A DNA stretch of 64,000 nucleotides from Paraburkholderia phenoliruptrix (GTDB lineage Bacteria; Pseudomonadota; Gammaproteobacteria; Burkholderiales; Burkholderiaceae). The stretch spans positions 1-64,000 of the forward strand of contig NZ_CADIKB010000003.1 in NCBI RefSeq assembly GCF_902859825.1, read 5' to 3'. Of this stretch, positions 47,412-56,294 are shown piece after piece (the first letter of the stretch is position 1; each line of letters starts with the position of its first letter). The position numbers and the translations under genes are program-made. Below the pieces are notes generated by a model. That model was not told where the DNA came from. It made no database searches and saw nothing but the letters and a program-made list of their open reading frames with translations.

Positions 47412-48506
47412 TTATGCGGCGTTCGCGGCGGGCGCCGCGGCTCGCTCGATGAATGCGCACACCACGGCGGTCACCTGCGCGGTGGTCGCCGTGCCGCCGA
47501 GGTCGCCCGTGTGCAGCGACTTGTCCGCAGTCACGGCTTCCACCGCCTGCATCACGCGTTGGGCTGCGTCGAATTCGCCGAGATGTTCGAGCAGCATCAC
47601 GACCGACCAGAACGTGCCCACGGGATTCGCGAGGCCCTTGCCCATAATGTCGAACGCCGAACCGTGGATCGGCTCGAACATCGACGGAAAGCGGCGTTCC
47701 GGATCGATGTTGCCGGTCGGCGCAATGCCGAGGCTGCCGGCCAGCGCGGCGGCCAGGTCGCTGAGAATGTCGGCGTGCAGATTGGTCGCGACGATGGTGT
47801 CGAGGCTCGCGGGTCGGTTGATCATGCGCGCAGTCGATGCATCGACGAGTTCCTTGTCCCACGTTACGTCGGGAAATTCCTTCGAGACCTGCAGCGCGAT
47901 TTCGTCCCACATCACCATGGCGTGACGCTGGGCGTTGCTCTTCGTGATCACGGTCAGCAGCTTGCGCGGGCGGGACTGCGCAAGGCGGAACGCGAAGCGC
48001 ATGATGCGCTCCACACCGGCGCGGGTCATGATCGACACGTCGGTTGCCGCTTCGATCGGATGCCCCTGGTGAACGCGGCCGCCGACGCCGGAGTACTCGC
48101 CCTCCGAGTTTTCACGCACGATCACCCAGTTGAGGTCTTCGGGCTTGCAGCGCTTCAGCGGGGCGTCGATGCCGGGCAAGATGCGCGTGGGGCGCACATT
48201 CGCGTATTGATCGAAACCCTGGCAGATCTTCAGACGCAGACCCCACAGCGTGATGTGATCGGGAATGTCGGGGTCGCCTGCGGAGCCGAACAGGATCGCA
48301 TCTTTATCGCGGAGCGCGTCGAGCCCGTCCGCCGGCATCATCACGCCATGCCTGCGGTAGTAATCGCCGCCCCAGTCGAAGTTCTCGAATTCGAATACGA
48401 ACGACTTCGTGGCCCTCGCAAGCGCTTCGAGCACCTGCGCGCCGGCCGGCACGACTTCCTTGCCGATGCCGTCGCCGGGAATGGTCGCGATGCGATAGGT
48501 CTTCAT
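47412..48506 (-). CDS. Tartrate/D-malate dehydrogenase
   Basis: Isocitrate/isopropylmalate dehydrogenase family enzyme (364 aa), NAD-dependent oxidative decarboxylation of tartrate or D-malate. MKTYRIATIPGDGIGKEV is the family start, VRENSEGEYSG the substrate motif, and NLHADILSDLAAALAGSLG plus FEPIHGSAFDIMGKG the metal/NAD region. Length fits TtuC/DmlA. The ATG at 48506 is used. With ttuB downstream and a LysR gene divergent at 48615, it forms the classic tartrate cassette. Confidence 0.9.
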   Translation of the reverse strand: MKTYRIATIPGDGIGKEVVPAGAQVLEALARATKSFVFEFENFDWGGDYYRRHGVMMPADGLDALRDKDAILFGSAGDPDIPDHITLWGLRLKICQGFDQYANVRPTRILPGIDAPLKRCKPEDLNWVIVRENSEGEYSGVGGRVHQGHPIEAATDVSIMTRAGVERIMRFAFRLAQSRPRKLLTVITKSNAQRHAMVMWDEIALQVSKEFPDVTWDKELVDASTARMINRPASLDTIVATNLHADILSDLAAALAGSLGIAPTGNIDPERRFPSMFEPIHGSAFDIMGKGLANPVGTFWSVVMLLEHLGEFDAAQRVMQAVEAVTADKSLHTGDLGGTATTAQVTAVVCAFIERAAAPAANAA

Positions 48507-48614
48507 GCTGTGTCTCCAGGAATGTTGTGCATGAGGACGACTGTATCGACATCTATGCGCAAAAACCGGTGCTAAACTCAAAGCATCTTTAACTTTCATT
48601 CACAAGTGCCGCCC

Positions 48615-49529
48615 ATGCGCGATACCGTTCAGCCGGCCGATCTGAGTTTTTTTTCGACGCTTGCGGCGTCCGGCAGCCTGAGTGCGGCGGCGCGCGAACT
48701 GGGATTGACGGCGGCGGCCGTCAGCAAGCGGCTCACGCAGATGGAGAGCCGCGCGGGCGTCGCGCTTGTCAACCGCACGACGCGGCGGATGATGCTTACG
48801 CCCGAAGGCGAGTTGTATCTCGGGCACGCGCGCCGAATTCTCGACGAAATCGACGAACTGGCCGAGTTGCTCGGTTCGGCAAAAAAGAGCCCGAAGGGAC
48901 TCCTGCGTGTTAACGCCACACTCGGGTTCGGGCGCAGTCATGTCGCGCCCGCCATTTCGCGCTTTGTCGCGAAGTACCCGCAGGTGTCGGTGCAGCTTCA
49001 GCTATCGGTCACGCCGCCGCCGCTCACGGACGATACCTTCGACGTATGCATCCGCTTCGGCGAGCCGCCCGACACGCGCGTGATCGCGCGGCGCCTCGCG
49101 GGCAACCGGCGTTTGCTCTGCGCTGCGCCGGCGTATATTGCGGCGCACGGCATGCCGATGACGCCGCACGATCTCACGCGGCACAACTGCATCGGCATTC
49201 GTCAGGGCGACGAAGCGTATGGCGTGTGGCGCCTGACTTCGGGCAAGGGCGCCTCGCAGAAGACGGAGGCGGTGCGCATCAAGGGCACGCTCACCACCAA
49301 CGACGGCGAGATCGCAGTGAAGTGGGCCCTCGAAGGGCACGGCATTCTGATGCGCGCCGAATGGGACATCAAGCAGTATCTGGCGGACGGCTCGCTCGTG
49401 GTCGTGCTGCCGGGTCATGACACGCCGAACGCCGATATATTCGCCGTGTATTCGCAGCGGCATCAAATGTCGAACCGCATCCGCGCATTCGTGGATTTTG
49501 TCGCGCGGGAGCTCGGCGAAGTCGGGTGA
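48615..49529 (+). CDS. LysR family regulator (DmlR/TtuR-like)
   Basis: LysR regulator (304 aa from the ATG at 48615; a GTG at 48606 is possible). Helix-turn-helix GSLSAAARELGLTAAAVSKRL at about residues 18-38; effector domain from about 90 (GLLRVNATLGFGRSHVAPAIS). Divergent from the tartrate/malate dehydrogenase gene with about 110 bp between starts, so it probably controls that operon. The N-terminus matches the DmlR branch. Confidence 0.86.
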   Translation: MRDTVQPADLSFFSTLAASGSLSAAARELGLTAAAVSKRLTQMESRAGVALVNRTTRRMMLTPEGELYLGHARRILDEIDELAELLGSAKKSPKGLLRVNATLGFGRSHVAPAISRFVAKYPQVSVQLQLSVTPPPLTDDTFDVCIRFGEPPDTRVIARRLAGNRRLLCAAPAYIAAHGMPMTPHDLTRHNCIGIRQGDEAYGVWRLTSGKGASQKTEAVRIKGTLTTNDGEIAVKWALEGHGILMRAEWDIKQYLADGSLVVVLPGHDTPNADIFAVYSQRHQMSNRIRAFVDFVARELGEVG

Positions 49530-49592
49530 TGAGGCCCTCCACGGTGGTGTCGGCTCGTCGGTTTCCGGTAGCGTGTGTGCTGCGCGTCGGCG

Positions 49593-49910
49593 CTATTTCT
49601 GCATGGGCATGTTCTGCATGGCCGGGTCCTGATTCATGAGCGCGCTCTTTTGCGCCGCATGCAGGGCGGCGACTTTTCTTTCGGCATCCTGAATGTCGGC
49701 GGGATACTGGCCGTCGTCGCCGAGCGACGGGTTGTATCCGGCGGCTTCCAGTTCTTCGAGTTCATGCATGACTTCGGCGCGCGTGAGCGGATGACCGATC
49801 TCGGGCGATGCTTGCGCGCGTGCCCATGGCGAAGCAATCATGAAGGCGACGGTGGAAATAAGGGAGAACAACGCGCGCGATGTCGCGCGGTTTGCATGGC
49901 TGGGTTTCAT
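49593..49910 (-). CDS. DUF4148 domain secreted protein
   Basis: A 105-aa DUF4148 protein. Signal peptide to about residue 33 (ends PWARAQ), core LTRAEVMHELEELEAAGYNPS and YPADIQDAERKVAAL, then a Met/Gln-rich tail ending MQNMPMQK. GAGGAG 7 bases before the ATG at 49910 fixes the start. It differs from the copy at 17770 mainly in the tail, which here could bind metal through the Met residues. Confidence 0.85.
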   Translation of the reverse strand: MKPSHANRATSRALFSLISTVAFMIASPWARAQASPEIGHPLTRAEVMHELEELEAAGYNPSLGDDGQYPADIQDAERKVAALHAAQKSALMNQDPAMQNMPMQK

Positions 49911-50048
49911 GGCACTGCTCCTCGATGGACGAGCGAATCGTTCGAAAGCGGTTTGCGTTCGAGATGACTCGCTCTGCATCGGTAAACCAGTGACATCGGA
50001 TAGTTATTCCCGCGAGGGCTCCGACGCCGCGTTTAACGTGCCACAGCG

Positions 50049-51110
50049 CTAGCGTGATTTGATTCCGACCACCATCGAGTCCGGCCCCACCAGAGGCTCG
50101 ATCCGCACATCGGCAAAGCCCGCCTGCTTCATCCATTCGCGGCATTGCGCACCGGTGTAATCGAACCCGCCCGGCGTTTCGATCAGCATGTTCAGACTCA
50201 TCAGCAAGCCGAATGCGTTGCTGCGGCGCTCGTCGTCAATGATGGCGTCGTAGACCAAGAGCGAGCCGCCCGGCGGCAACGCGGCGTGGCATTTCGACAG
50301 GAGTTCGAGCTTTTGCGGCAGCGGCCAGTCGTGAAGAATATGGCCCATGATGAGGACGTCCGCGGCAGGACACGGGTCCTTGAAAAAGTCGCCGGGATAA
50401 AACTTCAAGCGCTCGGTGAGGCCATGCGCCGCGACATATTCGTCGAATACGGGACCCACGAGCGGCAGGTCGAAGCCCCCGCCGCTCAAATGAGGATGGG
50501 CCAGCGCGACCTGCACGGGCAGCGCGCCTTGTGCTGCCCCGATATCGATGAACGTTTTGTATTCGCTCCACGGAAAGCGCTGCGCGATAGCACGCGTGGC
50601 ACCGAGACTCACGCCGCTCATCGCACGCAGAAAGCCGCGCAGCGACGCCTCGTCGCGGTAGATGGCATCGAACAGGTTGCCGCCGGTTTTGGCTTCGTTT
50701 TGCGGCAGGCCGGTTTGCAACGCTTCGGTGAGCGAGCCCCAGAATGGATAGAGCCGCGCATTCGCCATTTCAAGCAGGCCGCCCACGTAAGACGGCTTTG
50801 CCTTGTCGAGGAAAAGGTCGGCATCCGGCGTATTGCTGTATGCACCGTCGCGACGTTCCAGTAGCGAGAGCGCTACCAGCGCATCGAGAAAGTCGAGCGC
50901 GGAGCGCGGATGAAGCCCGAGCGACTTCGTGAGCGCCGCCGCCTCGCGCGGGCCGCTGGCCAGTTGCGTGAATACGCCCAGTTCGACGGCGGATAGCAGC
51001 GTCTTCGAAGCCCAGAATGCCATGCCCAGTTGCAGCAGCCGTTCAGGCGAGGGTTCCGGCGAAGCCTCGCTCGAGGAGGCTGCGAAAGCACTGCCCGGCT
51101 CACGTTCCAT
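50049..51110 (-). CDS. O-methyltransferase (hydroxyindole/acetylserotonin type)
   Basis: SAM-dependent O-methyltransferase (353 aa) with an N-terminal dimerisation winged helix (about 20-105) and a C-terminal Rossmann domain. The SAM motif is [16 protein letters not shown], the acidic residue follows in GGGFDLPL, and [16 protein letters not shown] holds the usual catalytic His. GGAGG is 4 bases before the ATG at 51110. It stands alone; similar enzymes modify small phenolics, polyketides or carotenoid precursors. Confidence 0.85.
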   Translation of the reverse strand: MEREPGSAFAASSSEASPEPSPERLLQLGMAFWASKTLLSAVELGVFTQLASGPREAAALTKSLGLHPRSALDFLDALVALSLLERRDGAYSNTPDADLFLDKAKPSYVGGLLEMANARLYPFWGSLTEALQTGLPQNEAKTGGNLFDAIYRDEASLRGFLRAMSGVSLGATRAIAQRFPWSEYKTFIDIGAAQGALPVQVALAHPHLSGGGFDLPLVGPVFDEYVAAHGLTERLKFYPGDFFKDPCPAADVLIMGHILHDWPLPQKLELLSKCHAALPPGGSLLVYDAIIDDERRSNAFGLLMSLNMLIETPGGFDYTGAQCREWMKQAGFADVRIEPLVGPDSMVVGIKSR

Positions 51111-51288
51111 AAGTCCTCCGTTCAGTTCACCTACGATTAAACCGCACGCAGACAAAACGTAAAGCAGATGAAGGCGCTTTGAAAAAGGTAGGGCGCTCGT
51201 TTCGCACGGTCAAGATGGATTTCTGCGCTGCTGTGTGCGGGAACGAACAGAATGTGTGCTGCGCGTGCTGCCGGTGCTTGCAGCCGCG

Positions 51289-52626
51289 CTAGTCTGCCTT
51301 GACGAATCCGCTCGCCGATGCGCTGAGCCCCCGCCCATCGGCGTTATTGCGCAACGACAATCGCAACTGCTGCCGCTGCGCGATGCGCGCGGCGATGGCC
51401 AGTCCGAGTCCGCTGCCCGTGCCCTTGGTGTGCTGGCCGCGATAGAAGCGATCGAGTACACGGTTCAGATCTTCTTCGGGAATGCCGGGACCGGTGTCGA
51501 CGACTTCGAAGCCGAAGCGATCGCCGTTGCGGGTCAGCACGACATCCACCTTGCCGCCGGGCGGCGTGTAGCGGATCGCGTTGTCGACGAGATTGTTCAG
51601 CAGCACGCTCACGCCGTGCGCGTCGGCGAGCACATTGCAGGCGTCGTCGCGGGTCACCGGTGGCCGGGATTCGAGGCCGAGGTCGATCTGCTTGTCGTCG
51701 GCAAGCAGCGAAAAATCGCCGACCGCCTGCTCGCCGATTTTTCGCAAACTGACCACGGCGGCCGTGCTGGTCGATTCGGCATCCTCATGAGCGAGCGTCA
51801 GCAACTGGTGCACGAGGCGAATGAGCCGGTTAAGACGCGTGTCGATGCGTTCGAGCGTTTGTCCGTCGCCCGTCAGCGTGCCGTTCCTTTCCGCGGCCTG
51901 CAATTGCAGCTTCAATGCCGTGAGCGGCGAACGAAGCTCATGGGCCGCATCGGCGATAAAGGTGCGCTGCGCTCTCGACGCCACATTCAGGCGCTGCAGC
52001 AGATCGTTGAGGGCATCCACAAGCGGGCGGATTTCGACCGGCACCTTGTCGTCCAGATGAATCGGTTCGAGCGATTCAAGCGAACGTGTGCCGAGCAGGC
52101 GCGACAATCCGCCGATCGGCGCAAGACCTTTGCCCACCACAAACAGCACCAGCACAATGGTCACCGGCATCAGGACGGCAAGCGGCCACAACGTGTGCAG
52201 CGCGAGGCGCAGCGCCAACGCGTCGCGCACGGAAACCGGCTGCGCGACCTGTACGAAGCGATCGGGTTGTTGCAGCGCCAGCACGCGCCAATGCACCTCG
52301 TTCCGCTCGATGGTGCGGATACCCTCGGACACGCGTGTGAGAACAGGCGCCTGCCGTGAGTGATACACCAGCGTGCCCGACTTGTCCCAGATCTCGATCA
52401 GGATGAGATCGTCGGAAATGCCCTCGAATTCGGGGCCTTTCCGGTCGACCGTTTCCGCGGTCTCGAGATTGGTTGGCAACGACAACGCGACGGTGCGCAG
52501 TTCGTAGTCGAACAGCTCGCTCGCTTCCTCGCGCGCGGTGCGAAAGATACCGAACGCGGCCGCCGCCGAAGCTGCTGCGAGGCCGCAAATCAGCCAGCCG
52601 AGCAGCCAGCGGCGAATCGACGTCAT
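51289..52626 (-). CDS. Sensor histidine kinase, QseC/TctE-like
   Basis: Two-component sensor (445 aa). Membrane segments at about residues 7-27 and 143-165 enclose a periplasmic 2CSK-type sensor domain. The phosphorylated histidine is His229 in DAAHELRSPLTAL. The ATPase domain has NNLVDNAIRYTPPGG, DTGPGIPEED and GTGSGLGLAI. Its ATG overlaps the regulator stop (ATGA at 52623-52626). The ligand is unknown. Confidence 0.92.
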   Translation of the reverse strand: MTSIRRWLLGWLICGLAAASAAAAFGIFRTAREEASELFDYELRTVALSLPTNLETAETVDRKGPEFEGISDDLILIEIWDKSGTLVYHSRQAPVLTRVSEGIRTIERNEVHWRVLALQQPDRFVQVAQPVSVRDALALRLALHTLWPLAVLMPVTIVLVLFVVGKGLAPIGGLSRLLGTRSLESLEPIHLDDKVPVEIRPLVDALNDLLQRLNVASRAQRTFIADAAHELRSPLTALKLQLQAAERNGTLTGDGQTLERIDTRLNRLIRLVHQLLTLAHEDAESTSTAAVVSLRKIGEQAVGDFSLLADDKQIDLGLESRPPVTRDDACNVLADAHGVSVLLNNLVDNAIRYTPPGGKVDVVLTRNGDRFGFEVVDTGPGIPEEDLNRVLDRFYRGQHTKGTGSGLGLAIAARIAQRQQLRLSLRNNADGRGLSASASGFVKAD

Positions 52627-53285
52627 TCGCACCTCTTCAGGCGATACCCGACGCCGCGCACCGTCACGATCTGCTCTGCGCCGATCTTGCGACGCAAACT
52701 GTGCACATGCACTTCTATCGTATTGCTGCCGACTTCCTCGCCCCAACCGTACAGCTTGTCTTCCAGTTCCGCCTTGGTGAAGACACGCGCCGGCGCCTCG
52801 ATGAGGACTTGCAGCAAGGTGAATTCGCGCGGCACGAGCGGCACCGGCACGCCGCTTTTCGTCACTTCATGAGCGGCGGGATCGAGTGTCAGCTCGCCGT
52901 GCGTATAGACGGGCTGCTTCTGTCCTGTGCGACGACGTGACAGTGCACGCACTCGCGCGGCCAGTTCGTTGAGATCGAACGGCTTGACGAGGTAGTCGTC
53001 CGCGCCGGCATCGAGTCCGCGAATGCGATCGTCCACCGCATCGCGCGCGGTGAGAATGATGACGGGTGCCTCGCCGCCTTGACTGCGATAGGCGTTGAGC
53101 ACCTCGATGCCGTCTTTGCGCGGCAGGCCGAGGTCGAGCAGCACGAGGTCGTACACGCCGTTGCCGAGCGAGAGTTCGGCGGCCCGGCCGTCCTGTGCCC
53201 AATCGATCGCATAGCCTTCGCGGCGCATCGAGTCGAGCACCGGCTCGGCAATCATTTCATCGTCTTCTACGAGAAGCAGACGCAT
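52623..53285 (-). CDS. OmpR-family response regulator, QseB/PmrA-like
   Basis: Response regulator (220 aa). Receiver: acidic pair in LLVEDDE, phospho-acceptor Asp51 in LVLLDLGLP, Lys in LVKPFDL. The C-terminal winged helix has VPREFTLLQVLIEAPARVFTK and NTIEVHVHSLRRKI. The ATG at 53285 gives a normal receiver start. Forty-six bases upstream is a CTTAAG-5-GTTAAC box that recurs before the COG4705 gene, consistent with autoregulation. Confidence 0.92.
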   Translation of the reverse strand: MRLLLVEDDEMIAEPVLDSMRREGYAIDWAQDGRAAELSLGNGVYDLVLLDLGLPRKDGIEVLNAYRSQGGEAPVIILTARDAVDDRIRGLDAGADDYLVKPFDLNELAARVRALSRRRTGQKQPVYTHGELTLDPAAHEVTKSGVPVPLVPREFTLLQVLIEAPARVFTKAELEDKLYGWGEEVGSNTIEVHVHSLRRKIGAEQIVTVRGVGYRLKRCE

Positions 53286-53330
53286 CGCATTCCCCGCGTT
53301 GTCGTTATTCCCCATTGTCGCGCAGATGAG

Positions 53331-53347
53331 GTTAACGCTTCCTTAAG
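53331..53347 (-). promoter_or_regulatory. Putative response regulator box (autoregulatory)
   Basis: On the minus strand: CTTAAG-GAAGC-GTTAAC. The TTAA half-sites are 11 bp apart, the spacing of the PmrA box family. It lies 46 bp before the response regulator ATG and differs by one base from the copy at 53869-53885. Confidence 0.65.
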
Positions 53348-53415
53348 GTACCTGTGCGGTGCCAGCGTGGTGACCGCGGCCTGCCTGTGAGGCATGCGAT
53401 ACATGCACAGACCGC

Positions 53416-53721
53416 TCAATGATGCGCAAAAAGTGCTGCGCGTGCACTGTGCGATATCACATGATCTGGCAACGCGCGCGATTCGGATGAGCCGCCGGGC
53501 TGCGTGCCGTAGCCGCCCGAGTCCACGGATTGATCCGGGCGCGCAGCTTGCTGCGAACCAGGGTAATGCACCTTCGAGTTCATGCGGTGGTCTTGCGCTG
53601 CCTGTGCGCTTTGCGCTCTCACATCCGCGCGGGTAAGCGGGCCGTTGGCGGTCTGTGCAAAAGCCGCTGCGGGCAGGACTGTCGCGATGGCGAGGGCGCT
53701 GGTAAGCAATAGATGTTTCAT
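53416..53721 (-). CDS. DUF4148 domain secreted protein
   Basis: A 101-aa DUF4148-type protein. Signal peptide to about residue 22 (ends AAFAQ), then LTRADVRAQSAQAAQDHRM, a shortened core lacking the usual LEKAGYNP, and a Gly/Ser-rich tail. It lies upstream of the two-component genes and is divergent from the COG4705 gene, so all share a regulatory region. Confidence 0.75.
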   Translation of the reverse strand: MKHLLLTSALAIATVLPAAAFAQTANGPLTRADVRAQSAQAAQDHRMNSKVHYPGSQQAARPDQSVDSGGYGTQPGGSSESRALPDHVISHSARAALFAHH

Positions 53722-53783
53722 GGTGATCTCTCCGTTTTCGATTCCGGTTTGGCCGATGACATTGCGAAAACCGCGACGTACGG

Positions 53784-53808
53784 CTTAAGATTAAGCATTC
53801 AAAGTTAA
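53784..53808. promoter_or_regulatory. TTAA-rich promoter segment
   Basis: Three TTAA cores (53785, 53791, 53805) lie in the divergent region between the DUF4148 and COG4705 genes. Spacing is 6 and 14 bp, not the 11 bp of the full box nearby, so binding by the same regulator is only possible. Confidence 0.35.
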
Positions 53809-53868
53809 CGGACGCTTAGCCGGTTCGCGCCGCGCGCTCAGCGGTTCGCGCCCGCTCGACGTCATGCC

Positions 53869-53885
53869 CTTAAGCAAGCGTTAAC
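53869..53885 (+). promoter_or_regulatory. Putative response regulator box before COG4705 gene
   Basis: CTTAAG-CAAGC-GTTAAC, 16 of 17 bases equal to the box before the response regulator gene. A TATCGA at 53894-53899 could be the -10 box, which would place the right half-site near -35, as in PmrA/QseB-activated promoters. Confidence 0.65.
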
Positions 53886-53937
53886 CTCTCGCCTATCGAT
53901 TGGCGTGCCAATGCAATCAAGAGGAAGGAGCAAAGTG

Positions 53938-54726
53938 ATGAACGACAGCTTGAAGAACTTCGCCGACGATGCCGTCAGCAAAGTGCCGCAAGTGACGTTA
54001 GGTTTCTGGGTCATCAAGGTCGCGGCGACCACGCTGGGAGAAACCGGCGGCGACTGGGTGTCGATGTCGCTGAACCTCGGCTACCTGATCGGTTCGGCGA
54101 TCTTTCTCGTGTTCTTCATCGCGCTGGTTTCCGGACAGATCAAGGCGCGCGACTTTCATCCGTTCCTCTACTGGGCAACCATCATCGCGACCACCACGCT
54201 CGGCACCACGATGGCGGATTTCGCGGACAGATCGCTCGGCATCGGCTATCCGGGCGGCGTCGCTGTGGTCGTGGCATTGCTCGCGGCGAGCCTCGCGATC
54301 TGGTATCGCTCGGAAGGCACGGTCTCCGCGCAGAGTATCGTCACGGCGAAGGCGGAATGGTTTTACTGGATCACAATCCTGTTCTCGCAAACGCTCGGCA
54401 CGGCGCTTGGCGATTGGGTCGCGGGCGAAGATCGCGGCGGTCTCGGCGTCGGCTATGAATATGGCGCGATGATCTTCGGCGCGGGTCTGCTCGTCGTCGC
54501 GGCGCTGTATTTCTGGTCGCGGGTGTCCCGCACGGCGCTCTTCTGGGCCGCGTTCATCCTGACGCGCCCGCTCGGTGCGACGCTCGGCGATCTGCTCGAC
54601 AAGCCGGTTGCCGAGGGCGGCCTGCATATCAGCAGTCTCTATGCTTCGGGGATTCTCGTGGTGTTTATTGTCGCGTGTATCGCGCTGTTGCCGCAGCGTT
54701 CGGCGAGACGCGAGCCGGCGGTGTGA
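53938..54726 (+). CDS. COG4705 family membrane protein
   Basis: Polytopic membrane protein (262 aa) of the COG4705 family with about eight hydrophobic segments. It contains repeated TTLG-D motifs (ATTLGETGGDWVSM, TTTLGTTMADFADRS, QTLGTALGDWVAGED, PLGATLGDLLDKP), so the protein is built from four related repeats, each with a conserved acidic residue near the membrane. AAGGAG 7 bases upstream supports the ATG at 53938. A PmrA-type box precedes it. Function is not established. Confidence 0.85.
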   Translation: MNDSLKNFADDAVSKVPQVTLGFWVIKVAATTLGETGGDWVSMSLNLGYLIGSAIFLVFFIALVSGQIKARDFHPFLYWATIIATTTLGTTMADFADRSLGIGYPGGVAVVVALLAASLAIWYRSEGTVSAQSIVTAKAEWFYWITILFSQTLGTALGDWVAGEDRGGLGVGYEYGAMIFGAGLLVVAALYFWSRVSRTALFWAAFILTRPLGATLGDLLDKPVAEGGLHISSLYASGILVVFIVACIALLPQRSARREPAV

Positions 54727-54745
54727 AGCAGAGTTGAACCAAGCG

Positions 54746-54773
54746 AAAACGCCCCTGAAAACAAGGGCATTTT
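54746..54773. terminator. Bidirectional terminator
   Basis: AAAACGCCC (54746-54754) pairs with GGGCATTTT (54765-54773), with one wobble or mismatch, between the convergent COG4705 and porin genes; A and T runs flank it on both sides. Confidence 0.7.
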
Positions 54774-54823
54774 CACGTGGAGCACCGGCGAAGGCAAGCG
54801 CCCTCGCGCGGTACAAATGCGGT

Positions 54824-55987
54824 TTAGAACTTGTGACGCACGCCCACGCGGAACGCCAACTGGTTGTCCGCGCCCGTGCCCGACGTGCTGAAGTAGCTCG
54901 TGCTCGAACCGATCTGGGCCTGCAGATCCTGCGTGCCGTTGCGGCCCGCCGCGATCTGATAGATGCCGAGCGCGTAGACGTCGGTGCGCTTGCTCAGCGC
55001 GTAATCGACGCTCAGGTCGACCTGGTTCCAGTGGCCGCGGTTCGCGTTGCTCAGGTGCATGTAGGTATAGCCCGCGCCTGCCGTCAGTGCCGGCGTGAAG
55101 GCGTACTTCGCGCCTGCTTCATACGCGGCGAACGTCGTTGCGCCGCCGGTGATCGGCGCGAGGCGCGTGTTCGTGTACAACGCCCACAGCGTCGCGGCGG
55201 CGATCGTGTAGCGGCCGCCCACGCCGAACGTGCGCAGATCGCGGATGTTGCCCGTCGTCACGTTCGCGATGGTCGTGGAGAAGGCCGGGGTGGCCTGGCT
55301 CGGGTAACGGATGTCCGTGTATGCCGCGCCCACGCCGAACGGACCGTTCGCGTAGTTCACGCCGAAGCTGTAGGCACGCGACGAACCCGCGACCGGCGCT
55401 GCGGCCGTGCCCGTTGCCGGCGCGCCTGCGAATGCGCCGGCCTGGTTCGAGAAGCCGTACATCGCGCCGAACGTCAGACCCGCGAAATTCGCGCTGCTGA
55501 ACTTCACCGCGTTGTTGATGCGGCTCGACGTTAGCTGGTCGACGTCGTTGATGTGGTAGGCGTAGTTGCCTGCAACCGTTTGACCGCCGTTCGAGTAGCT
55601 GCCGCCGAGGTAATCGGTCGAGAACGAGTACTGGCGGCCGAACGTCAGCGAGCCGACATTGTTCTGCGACAGACCCACGTAGGCCTGACGGCCGAACATC
55701 GCGCCGCCCTGACCAAGCGTGCCGTTACCGCTGTTAAAGCCGTTTTCGAGCACGAAGAGCGCCTTCAGGCCGTTGCCGAGATCTTCCGTGCCGCGCAGGC
55801 CCCACCGGCTGCCTTGAGCGACGCCGTCGTCGTACTTGAAGAGATTGTCGTGACCGGTAGCGGTCTTCGAGTTGTTGACATAGCTGATGCCGGCGTCAAT
55901 CACACCATAGAGCGATACGCTGCTCTGTGCGTGTGCGGCGTTGGCGAAGACGGCGAGCGTAGCGGCGGTCAATAGTTTCTTGTTCAA
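54824..55987 (-). CDS. Outer membrane porin
   Basis: Gram-negative porin of the OmpC-like Burkholderia type (387 aa). Signal peptide ends NAAHAQSSV, the first strand is SVSLYGVIDAGISYV, and WGLRGTEDLGNGLKALFVLENGF and FGRQAYVGLSQNNVGSLTFGRQ are family signatures. The C-terminus ends VGVRHKF with the terminal Phe required for outer membrane assembly. Upstream, a weak TTGCGA-17-CATACC pair (56107 to 56079, minus strand) could be the promoter. Confidence 0.93.
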   Translation of the reverse strand: MNKKLLTAATLAVFANAAHAQSSVSLYGVIDAGISYVNNSKTATGHDNLFKYDDGVAQGSRWGLRGTEDLGNGLKALFVLENGFNSGNGTLGQGGAMFGRQAYVGLSQNNVGSLTFGRQYSFSTDYLGGSYSNGGQTVAGNYAYHINDVDQLTSSRINNAVKFSSANFAGLTFGAMYGFSNQAGAFAGAPATGTAAAPVAGSSRAYSFGVNYANGPFGVGAAYTDIRYPSQATPAFSTTIANVTTGNIRDLRTFGVGGRYTIAAATLWALYTNTRLAPITGGATTFAAYEAGAKYAFTPALTAGAGYTYMHLSNANRGHWNQVDLSVDYALSKRTDVYALGIYQIAAGRNGTQDLQAQIGSSTSYFSTSGTGADNQLAFRVGVRHKF

Positions 55988-56294
55988 AACGTTCTCCAGT
56001 GAAAGATTGAGCGATCGCGGCGCCGTGCTCTTTGGCGAGGTCGCGCGATGGCCGGAAATTTAAGGGAACGCTGAGTAAGGTATGTGACAGGTAGATCCAT
56101 TTCGCAATGTGTCGCGCCTACGCCACAGTTGGCGGCATAGAGGCCGACGCTTGCGGCGCGTTGCCGAACGCATCGGGTGCATAAGCTTGTTCCGGCTCGC
56201 CCATATAAGCGTGTGAAAAACGATTGGTTTCACGCTGCGGGAGCCGCGTGCGACGATGCGTCGCCTGTCAATCAAACCGCTTATGGGGAAACGC
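55988..56294. other. 307-bp divergent gap porin / MetQ-like
   Basis: Holds the porin leader and the binding protein leader. Apart from the weak promoter pair noted with the porin, no repeat, RNA or small gene stands out, and I saw no SAM or SAH riboswitch core. Confidence 0.4.

Noticed and set aside
47236..47910. Upstream extension of the ttuB frame
   Set aside because: Overlaps ttuC in another frame and precedes a strong AGGAGG at the normal MFS start.
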